Shown here piece after piece: positions 9,852 to 18,706 of a DNA stretch of 64,000 nt. A model generated the notes under the pieces. The model was not told the origin of the DNA, did no database searches, and saw only the letters and a list, made by a program, of their open reading frames with translations. Origin of the DNA: Variovorax paradoxus (GTDB lineage: Bacteria > Pseudomonadota > Gammaproteobacteria > Burkholderiales > Burkholderiaceae_C); assembly GCF_030815975.1 (NCBI RefSeq), contig NZ_JAUSXL010000002.1, positions 2,480,001-2,544,000 on the forward strand, read 5' to 3'. A program made the position numbers and the translations under genes. Every line of letters starts with the position of its first letter. Within the stretch, counting starts at the first letter, position 1.

Positions 9852-9870
9852 GGACGTTCAGGCACGGACC

Positions 9871-12462
9871 ATGCAAGTACTCAAACCCCAAGCGCTCGGC
9901 CTCTCCACCCGGCCGATCGAATACAGAAAACGCTTCGGCCTCAGCGTGAGCGCATACCTGCACCTGCCTTTTGCGCAGGGCGAGCGTGGATGCCTGTGGG
10001 CGGAACAATCGATGTGGTCGTTTCTTTCGAAGGAAATGACGCAGCCGCTGATCGACGAAGGCGTGGCCAAGGTCACACCCGAGTTCCTGGTGCATGGCAG
10101 GGCCCATCCGCCCAAGGACCGGCCCAACGCATGCGCGGTGCGCGCGCGCTTTGCCGGCAAGGAAAAGACGCTGCTCGTCTTCGGCGAGCGCTACTGGGAC
10201 GACGGCAAGCCGACGGCGCCGCAGCCGTTCGAGAGCCTGCCTCTCGGCTGGTCAGCGGCCTACGGCGGTGCCGATTTTCCGCTCAACGGCGTGGGCCGGG
10301 GCCGGCAAGCCAAGGACGGCGTGGTGTGGCTGCCCAACATCGAGTTGCCGAGCGACCGGCTGCTGCGCCCCGACCAGGCCATCGCGCCGGCGGGTTTCGG
10401 CTCCCTCGACCTGATGCATCCGCAACGCGCGAAATATCGCGGCACCTACGATGCCGATTACCTCAAGCAGCACGCGCCCGGCTTCGCGCCGGACACCGAC
10501 TGGCGCCACTTCAATCTCGCACCTGCCGACCAGTGGCTCGATGGCCAACTCGAAGGGAACGAAGCGTTTTCGTTCGAGAACATGCACCCCACCAAGCCAT
10601 TCATCGAGGGGTGTCTGCCGGGCATGCGCGCACGCGTGTTCGTGGGCTACAGGATGGAAGGCGCCGAGCCCAAGATCCGCGAGGTGCCGCTCAGGCTGAC
10701 CACGGTGTGGTTCTTTCCGCATGCCGAGCGCTGCATCGCCATCTTCCAGGGCTTGGCCGAGGTCGGCACCGACGACGGCTCTGATGTGATCAGCCTCATG
10801 GGCGCGGTGGAGCGCATGGGAGAAGTGCGCGCCGACCAGCACTACCTGGACGCCGCCGCCAAGCGCGCCGACCCGAAGATGGGGCCGATCTACTCGATCA
10901 TCGACAGCGACCTGCTGCCCCAGGGCGTGAGCACGTTCGACCCGGACGTGGAAGACGCCAAGAAGCCGTTCGAGATGGCCGGACTGCAGGGCGAAGCACA
11001 GTACCGCCGCGCGCAACTCGATGTCGAGATCGCGCGCCAGAAAGCCATTGCCATGGGCAAGGATCCGGATGCGCTGGGCATCCGCATGCCGGTGCGCGAG
11101 AAAGTGCCGCAAGGCGACGAATTGCCGCCCTACCTCGAGCAGAAGATGAAGGAAATGGAGGCGCAGAAGTGGGCCTCGATCGAAGACGCCGTCACCCTGC
11201 TGGAGCGCGCCTACGCGGTTCCCCAGAAGGCGACCGAGTCCGCAAGGCTTGCACACCGGGGCCCCCCGCGCTATAGGGCGCGCGCCCATCTGGAGGAGAT
11301 GCGCGCGCTCGTCGCCATGGGCTCCCGCAAGGTCGACCTGGAGCCCTTGCTTCCCAAGCTCTACCAGCTCGAAGACACCCACCGCCAGGGCTACCTGCAG
11401 ATGGCCCACGTGCAGTTGCCCGCGTTCGCCATGCCGGCGGCCGAAGCGACACGGCTGCGCGGCGAAATGGCGCGCGCGGTGCCTTTGGGCATCCGCTTCT
11501 TTGCGGGCATCGACTTCACGGGCGCCGACCTGTCGGGGCTCGATCTTCGTGAAGCGAATTTCGAAGGCGCGTGGCTCGAAAGCGTGAACCTGTGCAACGC
11601 CAACCTCTCGGGCGCCGATTTCTCGGGCGCGGTGCTGGCCCATGCGAACCTGGAAGGCGTGATTGCCATCGGCACGAAATTCCGCAAGGCCAACCTCGGC
11701 AAGGCCCGCCTTGCGGGCGGCGTGTTCGACGGTGCCGACTTCTCCGAGGCCATGCTGATGCACTGCGCATTCGCGGGAACGCAGATGCGCCGCGCTATCT
11801 TCGCCAAGACCAACCTGCTCGAAACCACCTGGGGCCGGGCGGACTGGGAGGGTGCCCAGCTCGCCGGCCAGACCTTCTACAAGGTCGACCTGAAGGGCAT
11901 GCGCTTTCCCGGCGCCGACCTGTCGGCCTGCAATTTCCTGGAGTCGGACCTGTCGGGCGTGGACATGCAGGCCGCGAAGATCGAACTCGCCACCTTTGCC
12001 ACCTGCAGGCTCGACGGTGCGAACCTGAAGATGGCCCAGTGCGCTGGCACCGTTGCGGTCAAGGACTCCAGCCTGACCGGGGCCGACCTGAGCGGCGCCA
12101 ATCTGCGGACATTCAATTTCGGCGCGTCCGACATGCGTGGCGCGAAACTGTTCCGCGCCACGCTGGACGGCGCCAACCTCTGCGATGCCCGCATGGACGA
12201 GGTCGACATGCGGCTGTCCAGCGCCAAAGGCGTGTTGATGCGGAAGGCGCGCTGCGCCAATGCCCTGCTGTCGGGCGTCAACTTCAGCGATGCGGTGATG
12301 CAGAAGGCCGACCTGCGTGGTGCCGATCTGCGCCGCAGCAACCTCTTCGGCGCCGACCTGAGCCGCGTGCGGCTCGACGGCTCCACGCAGTTCGAAGGTG
12401 CGCTGCTCAAGCGGGCGCGCACCTGGCCGCGCCTCACCCCCGAACAGCAGGCCGCCCCATGA
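9871..12462 (+). CDS. DUF2169-pentapeptide repeat fusion protein, T6SS accessory
   Basis: The 863-residue protein starts at the ATG at 9871, 19 bases after the vgrG stop, with the usual DUF2169 opening (LKPQALGLSTRPIEY). Residues 1 to about 330 are DUF2169; landmarks are FVHGRAH-like VHGRAHPP, GWSAAYGG and MHPTKPFIEG. A helical region follows at about 340-540. Residues about 550-850 are pentapeptide repeats of the A(D/N)LxG type, which fold as a right-handed quadrilateral beta-helix. DUF2169 proteins accompany VgrG/DUF4150 genes in many T6SS loci; the biochemical role is not established, but spike assembly or effector loading is plausible. It overlaps the next gene by 4 bp. Confidence 0.85.
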   Translation: MQVLKPQALGLSTRPIEYRKRFGLSVSAYLHLPFAQGERGCLWAEQSMWSFLSKEMTQPLIDEGVAKVTPEFLVHGRAHPPKDRPNACAVRARFAGKEKTLLVFGERYWDDGKPTAPQPFESLPLGWSAAYGGADFPLNGVGRGRQAKDGVVWLPNIELPSDRLLRPDQAIAPAGFGSLDLMHPQRAKYRGTYDADYLKQHAPGFAPDTDWRHFNLAPADQWLDGQLEGNEAFSFENMHPTKPFIEGCLPGMRARVFVGYRMEGAEPKIREVPLRLTTVWFFPHAERCIAIFQGLAEVGTDDGSDVISLMGAVERMGEVRADQHYLDAAAKRADPKMGPIYSIIDSDLLPQGVSTFDPDVEDAKKPFEMAGLQGEAQYRRAQLDVEIARQKAIAMGKDPDALGIRMPVREKVPQGDELPPYLEQKMKEMEAQKWASIEDAVTLLERAYAVPQKATESARLAHRGPPRYRARAHLEEMRALVAMGSRKVDLEPLLPKLYQLEDTHRQGYLQMAHVQLPAFAMPAAEATRLRGEMARAVPLGIRFFAGIDFTGADLSGLDLREANFEGAWLESVNLCNANLSGADFSGAVLAHANLEGVIAIGTKFRKANLGKARLAGGVFDGADFSEAMLMHCAFAGTQMRRAIFAKTNLLETTWGRADWEGAQLAGQTFYKVDLKGMRFPGADLSACNFLESDLSGVDMQAAKIELATFATCRLDGANLKMAQCAGTVAVKDSSLTGADLSGANLRTFNFGASDMRGAKLFRATLDGANLCDARMDEVDMRLSSAKGVLMRKARCANALLSGVNFSDAVMQKADLRGADLRRSNLFGADLSRVRLDGSTQFEGALLKRARTWPRLTPEQQAAP

Positions 12463-13511
12463 CGCCCATTCTTCTCGAATTGGCAGTCAGCCTCGGCGAA
12501 ACGCTGGAAGGCATGGACCTGAGCAAGGGGCACTACGCGCGGTTGCCGCTGGGCGGCGGCACGTTCTCGTCGGTCAATTTTTCGCAGGTGGATTTTCGAG
12601 GCGCCAACCTGCGCGAAGCGGTGTTCGACCAGTGCGACCTGAGCGGCGCCATCCTCGCCGGCGCCAACATGCGCAAGACCGTCTTCAACCGCTGCAAGCT
12701 CGATCACGTGGACATGCGCGGTGCCAATCTGCACACCGCCGTTTTCACCGAAAGTGACCTGATGCACGCCCAGTTGGCCGATGCGGCGCTGTCGATGGCC
12801 GTCGTCACCAGGTGCCGGCTGGACCATGCCAACCTGCGCGGCGCGCAACTCGATGCGGCGGTGATCAGCCAATCGGTGCTGCTCGACGTTTGCGCGGATG
12901 GCACCAGCTGGCAATACACGACCATGAACGAATGCGACGTATCGCATGCCACATGGGCGGGCGCGCGCATGGAGCGCAATGTGTTCTTCAAGACTTCGCT
13001 GGCCGGCATGTCGTTCGCGGGGCTTGACTTGAACGGCTGCCAGTTTTCATCGACCAACCTCGCCGGCGCGGACTTCACGGGCGCGATCCTGCAGCAATGC
13101 AACTTCCAGTCGACCCAAATCGAGGGCACCTGCTTTGCGAAGGTGGTGGCGCCTTCGTCCATCTTCTGCGAGGCGGCCGGAAAGAACGTCGATTTTTCGG
13201 GGGCGCGCATGCGGCAAGCCCTGTTCACTGGTGCGATGCTGGAGGGGGCAGTGTTCGATGGCTGCGACCTGTACCAGGCGCATTTCGCGAACGCAAAACT
13301 GGCCGGCGCCAGGTTCACCGGCGCGGAGCTGACCTATGCGGACTTTCGCCACGCCGACCTGACCCGCGCCGACATGCGCGGCGCCACGATGCAGCGCACC
13401 GTGCTCCACGGCACACGCACCGACGCAGCCCGGATGCCCGGTCGCGCACGTGCGCTTGAGACCGACCCCGAGCTTGCCGAGTCGGAGCGCTGGCAGCCGC
13501 AGGTTGCGTAG
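12459..13511 (+). CDS. Pentapeptide repeat protein, T6SS accessory
   Basis: The 350-residue protein consists almost entirely of pentapeptide repeats (residues about 15-320; for example VDFRGANLREAVFDQCDLSG), with little else but a short charged tail. It begins with an ATGA overlap of the upstream DUF2169-pentapeptide gene, so the two are probably made together and may form one extended beta-helical assembly. The repeats are less regular in the middle (around SWQYTTMNECDVS). No enzymatic motif is visible. A structural role next to the VgrG spike is inferred from context only. Confidence 0.85.
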   Translation: MTPILLELAVSLGETLEGMDLSKGHYARLPLGGGTFSSVNFSQVDFRGANLREAVFDQCDLSGAILAGANMRKTVFNRCKLDHVDMRGANLHTAVFTESDLMHAQLADAALSMAVVTRCRLDHANLRGAQLDAAVISQSVLLDVCADGTSWQYTTMNECDVSHATWAGARMERNVFFKTSLAGMSFAGLDLNGCQFSSTNLAGADFTGAILQQCNFQSTQIEGTCFAKVVAPSSIFCEAAGKNVDFSGARMRQALFTGAMLEGAVFDGCDLYQAHFANAKLAGARFTGAELTYADFRHADLTRADMRGATMQRTVLHGTRTDAARMPGRARALETDPELAESERWQPQVA

Positions 13512-13559
13512 CGCGCACCGTCTCACTCATTCATCCATTCGCAATCCAGGAACTTCGCC

Positions 13560-14216
13560 ATGAACCCCACAGTGCAGAACTCCCCCGCGGGGCGCAGCCG
13601 CACCTGCAAGACCGCGCCCGCCATCGGCTGCGAATGGTGCGTGGGCGTGCTTCACATGACGCCGCGCGGCGGGTTGATGGTGTTGAGCGGCGAACAGAAA
13701 CTCAAGGCTTCGCGTGCCGCGAGCTGCCTGCTGGCACCGGCCTCGGGCGACAGCGTCGCCTGCCTGCGCGTGGCGCCCAACGAAGTGTGGATCATGTCGA
13801 TCCTGCAGCGCGAAGAAGGCGTTCCCAATGTTGTGAATTGCGCTGGGGACATGCGCATTGCCGCTGCGGGCGGCACGCTGGTGCTGGACGCGGCACGCAT
13901 CGGCATCAGGTCCGACGACTTCGAGCTGTCCACCGGCAACGCCGCCGTGGCGGTCGATACGGGCGATGTCGTCGGGCGGCAGCTTCGCGTGGTCAGCTCG
14001 ACCCTCAAGATCGTCGGCTCAGTGCTGTCGTCGGTGCTCGACCGCGTGCAGCATTTCAGCAAGAGCTATCTGCGCACCACCGAAGGAATCGACCGGGTGA
14101 GCGCGACGCACGTCGAGGTCGAGGCCCAGCAACTGATGCGGTTCGAGGGCGAGCATGCGCTGATCAACGGCCGCGAACTCATCAAGGCGCGGGGCGCGCA
14201 GATCCATTTCGGCTGA
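13560..14216 (+). CDS. DUF3540 protein, T6SS spike accessory
   Basis: This 218-residue protein matches the DUF3540 family, which is found beside vgrG and DUF4150 genes. The C-terminal half (residues about 95-215) alternates short hydrophobic beta segments (MRIAAAGGTLVLDAARIGI, FELSTGNAAVAV, LRVVSSTLKIVG), as in the beta-helix of gp5/VgrG tips. A CAGGAAC ribosome site precedes the ATG. The N-terminal part is Cys-containing (CKTAPAIGCEWC). It may connect the VgrG tip to the DUF4150 cap encoded next; that is inference from fold type and order. Confidence 0.8.
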   Translation: MNPTVQNSPAGRSRTCKTAPAIGCEWCVGVLHMTPRGGLMVLSGEQKLKASRAASCLLAPASGDSVACLRVAPNEVWIMSILQREEGVPNVVNCAGDMRIAAAGGTLVLDAARIGIRSDDFELSTGNAAVAVDTGDVVGRQLRVVSSTLKIVGSVLSSVLDRVQHFSKSYLRTTEGIDRVSATHVEVEAQQLMRFEGEHALINGRELIKARGAQIHFG

Positions 14217-14246
14217 AAGCGACCCACACCGGACCAGGAGCGCGAT

Positions 14247-14642
14247 ATGTTTGCCAATTGCCAGTTGATGGGAACAGACATGGGCTTTCCGGACGTGTGC
14301 ATCACGCCCGCCGCGCCTTCGCCTGTGCCCGTGCCGTACCCGAACATCGCGATGGGTCCGATGGCCATACCGAACTGCCCCACGCTCCTGATCATGGGCG
14401 GACCGGCCCACAACCTGGGCACCACCATCCCGATGACCAACGGCGACAACTCGGGCGTGCTGCTGGGCGTGGCCTCGGGGACCGTCATGGGGCCGAGCCG
14501 GCACCTGACGGGCGCCTTCACCGTTCTCTGGAACGGCATGCCTGCGACGCGGCTCACCAGCGTCTCGCTGCAGAACAGCACCAATTGCCCGGGCGTGCGC
14601 ACGGTACCGAGCCAGCCGCTCGTGCTGTTGCTGGCACCGTAG
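14247..14642 (+). CDS. DUF4150 PAAR-like spike-tip protein
   Basis: The 131-residue protein is a stand-alone DUF4150 (PAAR-like) domain with no toxin extension. PAAR proteins form the sharp cone at the end of the VgrG trimer. Seen here are an N-terminal PDVCITPAAPSPVPVPYPN segment typical of DUF4150, repeated Gly/Pro turns and a C-terminal CPGVRTVPSQP. AGGAGCG precedes the ATG. It closes the first spike module, so it probably caps the 6639-9851 VgrG. Because it lacks an effector domain, cargo would have to be carried elsewhere, perhaps on the VgrG tail (inference). Confidence 0.88.
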   Translation: MFANCQLMGTDMGFPDVCITPAAPSPVPVPYPNIAMGPMAIPNCPTLLIMGGPAHNLGTTIPMTNGDNSGVLLGVASGTVMGPSRHLTGAFTVLWNGMPATRLTSVSLQNSTNCPGVRTVPSQPLVLLLAP

Positions 14643-14688
14643 GACAACACAGGGCGCGTGGGCGCAGAGAAAGGGGAGAGGGGCCTGC

Positions 14689-16330
14689 ATGGCTGATCAC
14701 GAGTTCCGTATCGAAAGCGATTCGCCCGCCAACGGCGAGCTGATGTTCTGGCGCATCGTCGGCCACGAAGCGCTCGCACGCCCGTCGACCTATGAGCTCA
14801 CCGTGCTCTCGAAGAACCGCGCGCTCGAGGCCAAGGACATCCTGGGCCGCGCGTTCGACGTGGTCATCGAGTTCCAGGACAAGGACGGCGGCGTGCACGA
14901 GCGCCACTGCCAGGGCCACGCGGTGCGCTTCGAGCGCACAGGCCACGTGGGCCGGCATTTCGAATACCGCATCGGCTTGCGCTCGTGGTTCTGGCTGCTC
15001 ACCAAACGCATCAACTCGCGCATCCTGCAGGACAAGAAAGTGCTCGAGGTACTCGACGCGGTGTTCGAGGACAGCCCCATCAAGCGCTTCAAGAAAACGA
15101 AGACCAGCAACGTGATCGGCACGCACAACCCGCGGCGCTATTGCGTTCAGCACCAGGAGAGCGACTACCAGTTCCTGTCGCGGTTGTTGGAAGACGAAGG
15201 CATCTACTACTGGTTCGACGCGCATGACGCGCCCGGCACCATGCACCTGTCGGATGCGAGCGACATCGCGCACGACAAGCTGCCCGTGGAGGGCACCCTG
15301 CGCCACATGGCCACCGACACCACCGAGGCGCGCCACAACGAGATCTCGCGCTGGGTGAGCGCGCGGCAGTTCGACACCGGCACCTACGCCTCGCAAGACA
15401 GCAACTTCAAGTCGATCAAGAAGAAGCTCGAAGCCGCGGGCGGCACGCCCGACAAGCACGAACTGGCCGAGTTCGAGGCCTTCGAGTTCGCGGGCGGCTA
15501 CTTCTCGGGCGGCGACGCGGACGACAAGGGCAAGCTGCGCGGCGAAGAGATCGTGGCGCGCCGCCAGCGCCACTGGGCGCTCACCACCTGGCCCGACGTG
15601 GCCGCCGGCCGCAGCTTCACCTTCGAGGGCGACCCCGACGGCACGCGCGATGGCGACTACATCATCGCGGCCTGCACTTTCGTTGCGAGCCACCCCGGCT
15701 ACGAGAGCATTGCGCACAGCACGCCGCGCATGCCCATCGAGCAGGCGCTGCGCGAGGCGCTCGACGACGACGCCGTGAACGCCCAGGCGCGGCCCGCGCT
15801 CGAGGTGCTGATCGCCGACGCCCCCGCGCTGCGCACCGACCCGCAGGGCACCAGCGCCTTCCTGATCACCGCGATTCCTGTCGACGTGCCGTTCCGTCCG
15901 CCGCGGCTCACGCCGCGCGTGGTGATGCCGGGGCCGCAGTCGGCCATCGTTGTGGGGCCGGCCGGCGAGGAGATCCACGCCGACGACTTCGGCCGCGTGA
16001 AGGTGCACTTCCACTGGGACCGCTACGACAAGAGCGACGAGAAGTCCACCTGCTGGGTGCGCGTGTCGCAGCCGTGGGCGGGCAAGGGCTGGGGCGGGTA
16101 TTTCATTCCGCGCATCGGGCAGGAGGTGATCGTCGACTTCCTGAACGGCGACCCCGACCGGCCGATCATCGTGGGCCGCGTCTACAACGACGACCAGCCG
16201 ATCCCGTTCGGCTCGCACACGCAGAGCGGCTTTCGCACGCGCTCCACGCCCAAGGGCAGCGCCTCGAACTGCAACGAATTCCGCTTCGAGGACAAGAAGG
16301 GCTCCGAGCAGGTGTACCTGCATGCCGAGA
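14689..16330 (+). repeat. Direct repeat, copy B (5' part of second vgrG)
   Basis: Second copy of the roughly 1.6-kb vgrG repeat (copy A at 6639-8280), about 8 kb away in the same orientation. Recombination between them would delete the first spike module's accessory genes and leave one hybrid vgrG. Confidence 0.75.
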
Positions 16331-17067
16331 AGAACCAGGACATCGAGGTCGAGAACGACGAAACCCACTGGGTCGGCCATGACCGCACCAAGACCATCGA
16401 CCACGACGAGACCACGCACGTCAAGCACGACCGCACCGAGACAGTGGACAACAACGAGACCATCAGCGTGCACGGCCAGCGCACCGAAACGGTAGACAAG
16501 AACGAGACCATCACGATTCATCAGAACCGGACGGAGACGGTGGATCAGAACGAGACCATCTCCATCGGGCAGAACCGCAGCATCACCGTGGGCGCGAGCG
16601 AGACGGCGACCGTGGCGCTGCAGCGCACGCATTCGGTGGGGATCAACGAGACCATCACGGTGGGCGCGGCGCAGGAGATCACGGTGGGGGCGATGCAGGC
16701 GGTGACCGTGGGAGCCAGCCAGACGATCAATGTGGGGGCGAACCAGTCGAGCAGCATCGGGGCCGATCGGTCGGTGGATGTGGGGGCGAATCTCTCCACC
16801 AATGTGGGCGCCGACGAATCGCGCATCGTGGGCGCAGGCCGCACGACCAGCGTCGGGAAGGACGACTCGCTCACGGTCGGCAAGAACCTGGTCATCAGCG
16901 CGGGCGACTCCATCTCGATCACGACGGGCAGCGCGAGCATCACGATGAAGAAGGACGGGACCATCGTCATCAAGGGCAAGGACATCACGATCGACGCCTC
17001 GGGAAAGATCAACGCGAAGGCGAGCGGCGACATCGTGATGAAAGGCTCGAAGATTTTGCAGAACTGA
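14689..17067 (+). CDS. vgrG: VgrG (TssI) spike protein, second copy
   Basis: This 792-residue VgrG has the gp27-like domain (1 to about 405), the OB/gp5 region (about 420-510) and a long beta-helix (about 540-760) built from repeating NETI- and VGA-type units (for example TVDNNETISVHG, then VGANQSSSIGADRSVDVGAN). It ends in a short KGSKILQN tail with no extra domain. The strong site GAAAGGGGAGAGG precedes the ATG. The N-terminal two thirds are nearly identical to the first VgrG. It heads a gene series matching the recalled order of the P. aeruginosa vgrG1b locus, ending in a DUF4150 effector candidate that it probably carries. Confidence 0.95.
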   Translation: MADHEFRIESDSPANGELMFWRIVGHEALARPSTYELTVLSKNRALEAKDILGRAFDVVIEFQDKDGGVHERHCQGHAVRFERTGHVGRHFEYRIGLRSWFWLLTKRINSRILQDKKVLEVLDAVFEDSPIKRFKKTKTSNVIGTHNPRRYCVQHQESDYQFLSRLLEDEGIYYWFDAHDAPGTMHLSDASDIAHDKLPVEGTLRHMATDTTEARHNEISRWVSARQFDTGTYASQDSNFKSIKKKLEAAGGTPDKHELAEFEAFEFAGGYFSGGDADDKGKLRGEEIVARRQRHWALTTWPDVAAGRSFTFEGDPDGTRDGDYIIAACTFVASHPGYESIAHSTPRMPIEQALREALDDDAVNAQARPALEVLIADAPALRTDPQGTSAFLITAIPVDVPFRPPRLTPRVVMPGPQSAIVVGPAGEEIHADDFGRVKVHFHWDRYDKSDEKSTCWVRVSQPWAGKGWGGYFIPRIGQEVIVDFLNGDPDRPIIVGRVYNDDQPIPFGSHTQSGFRTRSTPKGSASNCNEFRFEDKKGSEQVYLHAEKNQDIEVENDETHWVGHDRTKTIDHDETTHVKHDRTETVDNNETISVHGQRTETVDKNETITIHQNRTETVDQNETISIGQNRSITVGASETATVALQRTHSVGINETITVGAAQEITVGAMQAVTVGASQTINVGANQSSSIGADRSVDVGANLSTNVGADESRIVGAGRTTSVGKDDSLTVGKNLVISAGDSISITTGSASITMKKDGTIVIKGKDITIDASGKINAKASGDIVMKGSKILQN

Positions 17068-17087
17068 TTGCCAAAAGCGAGGACACG

Positions 17088-17579
17088 ATGAGCAAACGAG
17101 AGTCAATTGACGAGCTGCTGGCCGCGCGGCCGGAGCCCTCGCCGCCGCCCGGCCTGCCGGCCGTGGTGGTGGGGGAGCTGGTTGCGTTGGTGGACGAGGG
17201 ACAGACGCCCCTTGTGCTGTTCCCCGGCCAGCCGTGCGGCATGGCCATGCGTGCACGCACGGCAGTGGACCTGCACGGCGTGCACATCGGACAGCAGGTG
17301 ATGCTGGTCTTCGAGGCGGGCGATGCGGCACAGCCCATCGTGACCGGCGTGCTCCAGCCGGTGCAAGGCTGGCCATTGGCGCAAGCGCCGGGCGAGGTCC
17401 AAATCGAGCAGGACGGCCGACGCATGGTCGTCGGCGCCCGCGAGCAACTGGTCTTGCGCTGCGGCAAGGCGAGCATCACGCTCACCAAGGCCGGCAAGAT
17501 CCTGATCCGGGGCGCGTATGTCGCCAGCGTCTCGAGCGGGGTCAATCGCATCAAGGGCGGGTCGGTCCAGCTGAACTGA
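17088..17579 (+). CDS. DUF6484 protein, T6SS spike accessory
   Basis: The 163-residue protein begins with a charged segment (SKRESIDELLA) and a Pro-rich stretch. Beta-rich blocks follow: VVVGELVALVDEGQTPLVLF, then HIGQQVMLVFEAGDAAQPIV and a C-terminal IRGAYVASVSSGVNRIKGG. This pattern is the DUF6484 domain found directly downstream of some vgrG genes. The end resembles the gp5-type beta-helix, similar in kind to the DUF3540 protein of the first module. GAGGA precedes the ATG, 20 bp after the vgrG stop. Its probable role is as an adaptor between VgrG and the PAAR-like effector, from context. Confidence 0.82.
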   Translation: MSKRESIDELLAARPEPSPPPGLPAVVVGELVALVDEGQTPLVLFPGQPCGMAMRARTAVDLHGVHIGQQVMLVFEAGDAAQPIVTGVLQPVQGWPLAQAPGEVQIEQDGRRMVVGAREQLVLRCGKASITLTKAGKILIRGAYVASVSSGVNRIKGGSVQLN

Positions 17580-17593
17580 GAAAGCGCGACGCA

Positions 17594-18706
17594 ATGGAAC
17601 TGATCAATGCCACCCGCATGGTGACCGGCTACACGATGGGCGTGGAGCCCAGCGGCAGGGAACTGCTGGTCGTCGTGATCAAGGGCACCTTCGTGCTGCC
17701 CCTGCCCGGAGAAGCCGTGCGCCTGCACGACGAGCAGGTGCCGCTGCTCATGGCCGACACCTTCATGGGCGCGCCCGGATTTAGCGCCCCGCTGCACGAA
17801 GCCGACTTCGCGCCGCGCAAGCCCCATTGCGATGTGCTGCTCGCTGGCCGCGCCTACGCTCCCGGCGGCCGGCCGGTCACGCGCGCGGGCGTCGGCTTGC
17901 ACGTCGGGCCGTTGCACAAGAGCTTTGACGTGGTCGGCCATCGCGTCTGGGAGGCCGGTCTCGGCGCGGTTCGCGCCAGCCTGCCCCTGCCGTTCGAGAC
18001 GATGGGCCTGCACTACGGATGTGCATTCGGCGGCGTCGACGATGCCTCCGACGATCCTGCCGAGCACAGCGCTTACGCGGTCAACCCGGTGGGACGAGGT
18101 TATCGCAGGCGGTTGAAGGCATCGTGGATCGACGGCACGCCGTTGCCCCATACAGAGGAGTCGGGCGTGTTGGTGGACACGCCCGATGGGAATTTCCGCC
18201 CAATGGCCTTCGGGCCGGTCGCGCGCGGCTGGCCGCAGCGCGCCTGCCATGCCGGCACGTACGACCAGGCGTGGCTGGACACCGGGTTTCCATTTCCGCC
18301 GGCGGATTTCGACGATCGCTACTACCAGGCGGCGCCGCTCGATCAGCAGATACCGATTCCCGAAACAGGCCTCCAAGTGCGGCTGGAGAACCTCACGCCC
18401 GATGGGTTGCGCCACTTCGTGCTGCCGTTATTCGAGGCGCCCATCCATGTCTTTCCGAAGAACAACGCAAAACGCGAGGATCTGGTCGCCCGGCTGGACA
18501 CGATCGTCTTCGAGCCCGACCAGGAGCGCTTCACGATGCAATGGCGCGTTGCACGACCGTTACGCGACAACATGTTCGAGGTGTCGCAGGTACTGGTCGG
18601 CCGCAAGGGCGAGGACTGGTGGCAGGCGCGCGACGAGATGGCGTTCCCCATCCGGGTCGTCAGTGCGCCGGCGGACGCGGATGCGGACATGGAGGCCTTC
18701 GAATGA
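17594..18706 (+). CDS. DUF2169 protein, T6SS accessory
   Basis: The 370-residue protein is a stand-alone DUF2169 domain, with no pentapeptide repeats, unlike the paralogue at 9871-12462. Landmarks are the opening ELINATRMVTGYTMGVEP, then VVVIKGTFVLP, DVLLAGRAYAPGG, a central YGCAFGG and the late PLFEAPIHVFPKNN. It starts 14 bp after the DUF6484 gene and overlaps the next start by 4 bp. The order VgrG, DUF6484, DUF2169, thiolase-like, DUF4150-effector resembles PA0095-PA0099 of P. aeruginosa (recalled). A chaperone or adaptor role for the effector is likely but unproven. Confidence 0.88.
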   Translation: MELINATRMVTGYTMGVEPSGRELLVVVIKGTFVLPLPGEAVRLHDEQVPLLMADTFMGAPGFSAPLHEADFAPRKPHCDVLLAGRAYAPGGRPVTRAGVGLHVGPLHKSFDVVGHRVWEAGLGAVRASLPLPFETMGLHYGCAFGGVDDASDDPAEHSAYAVNPVGRGYRRRLKASWIDGTPLPHTEESGVLVDTPDGNFRPMAFGPVARGWPQRACHAGTYDQAWLDTGFPFPPADFDDRYYQAAPLDQQIPIPETGLQVRLENLTPDGLRHFVLPLFEAPIHVFPKNNAKREDLVARLDTIVFEPDQERFTMQWRVARPLRDNMFEVSQVLVGRKGEDWWQARDEMAFPIRVVSAPADADADMEAFE

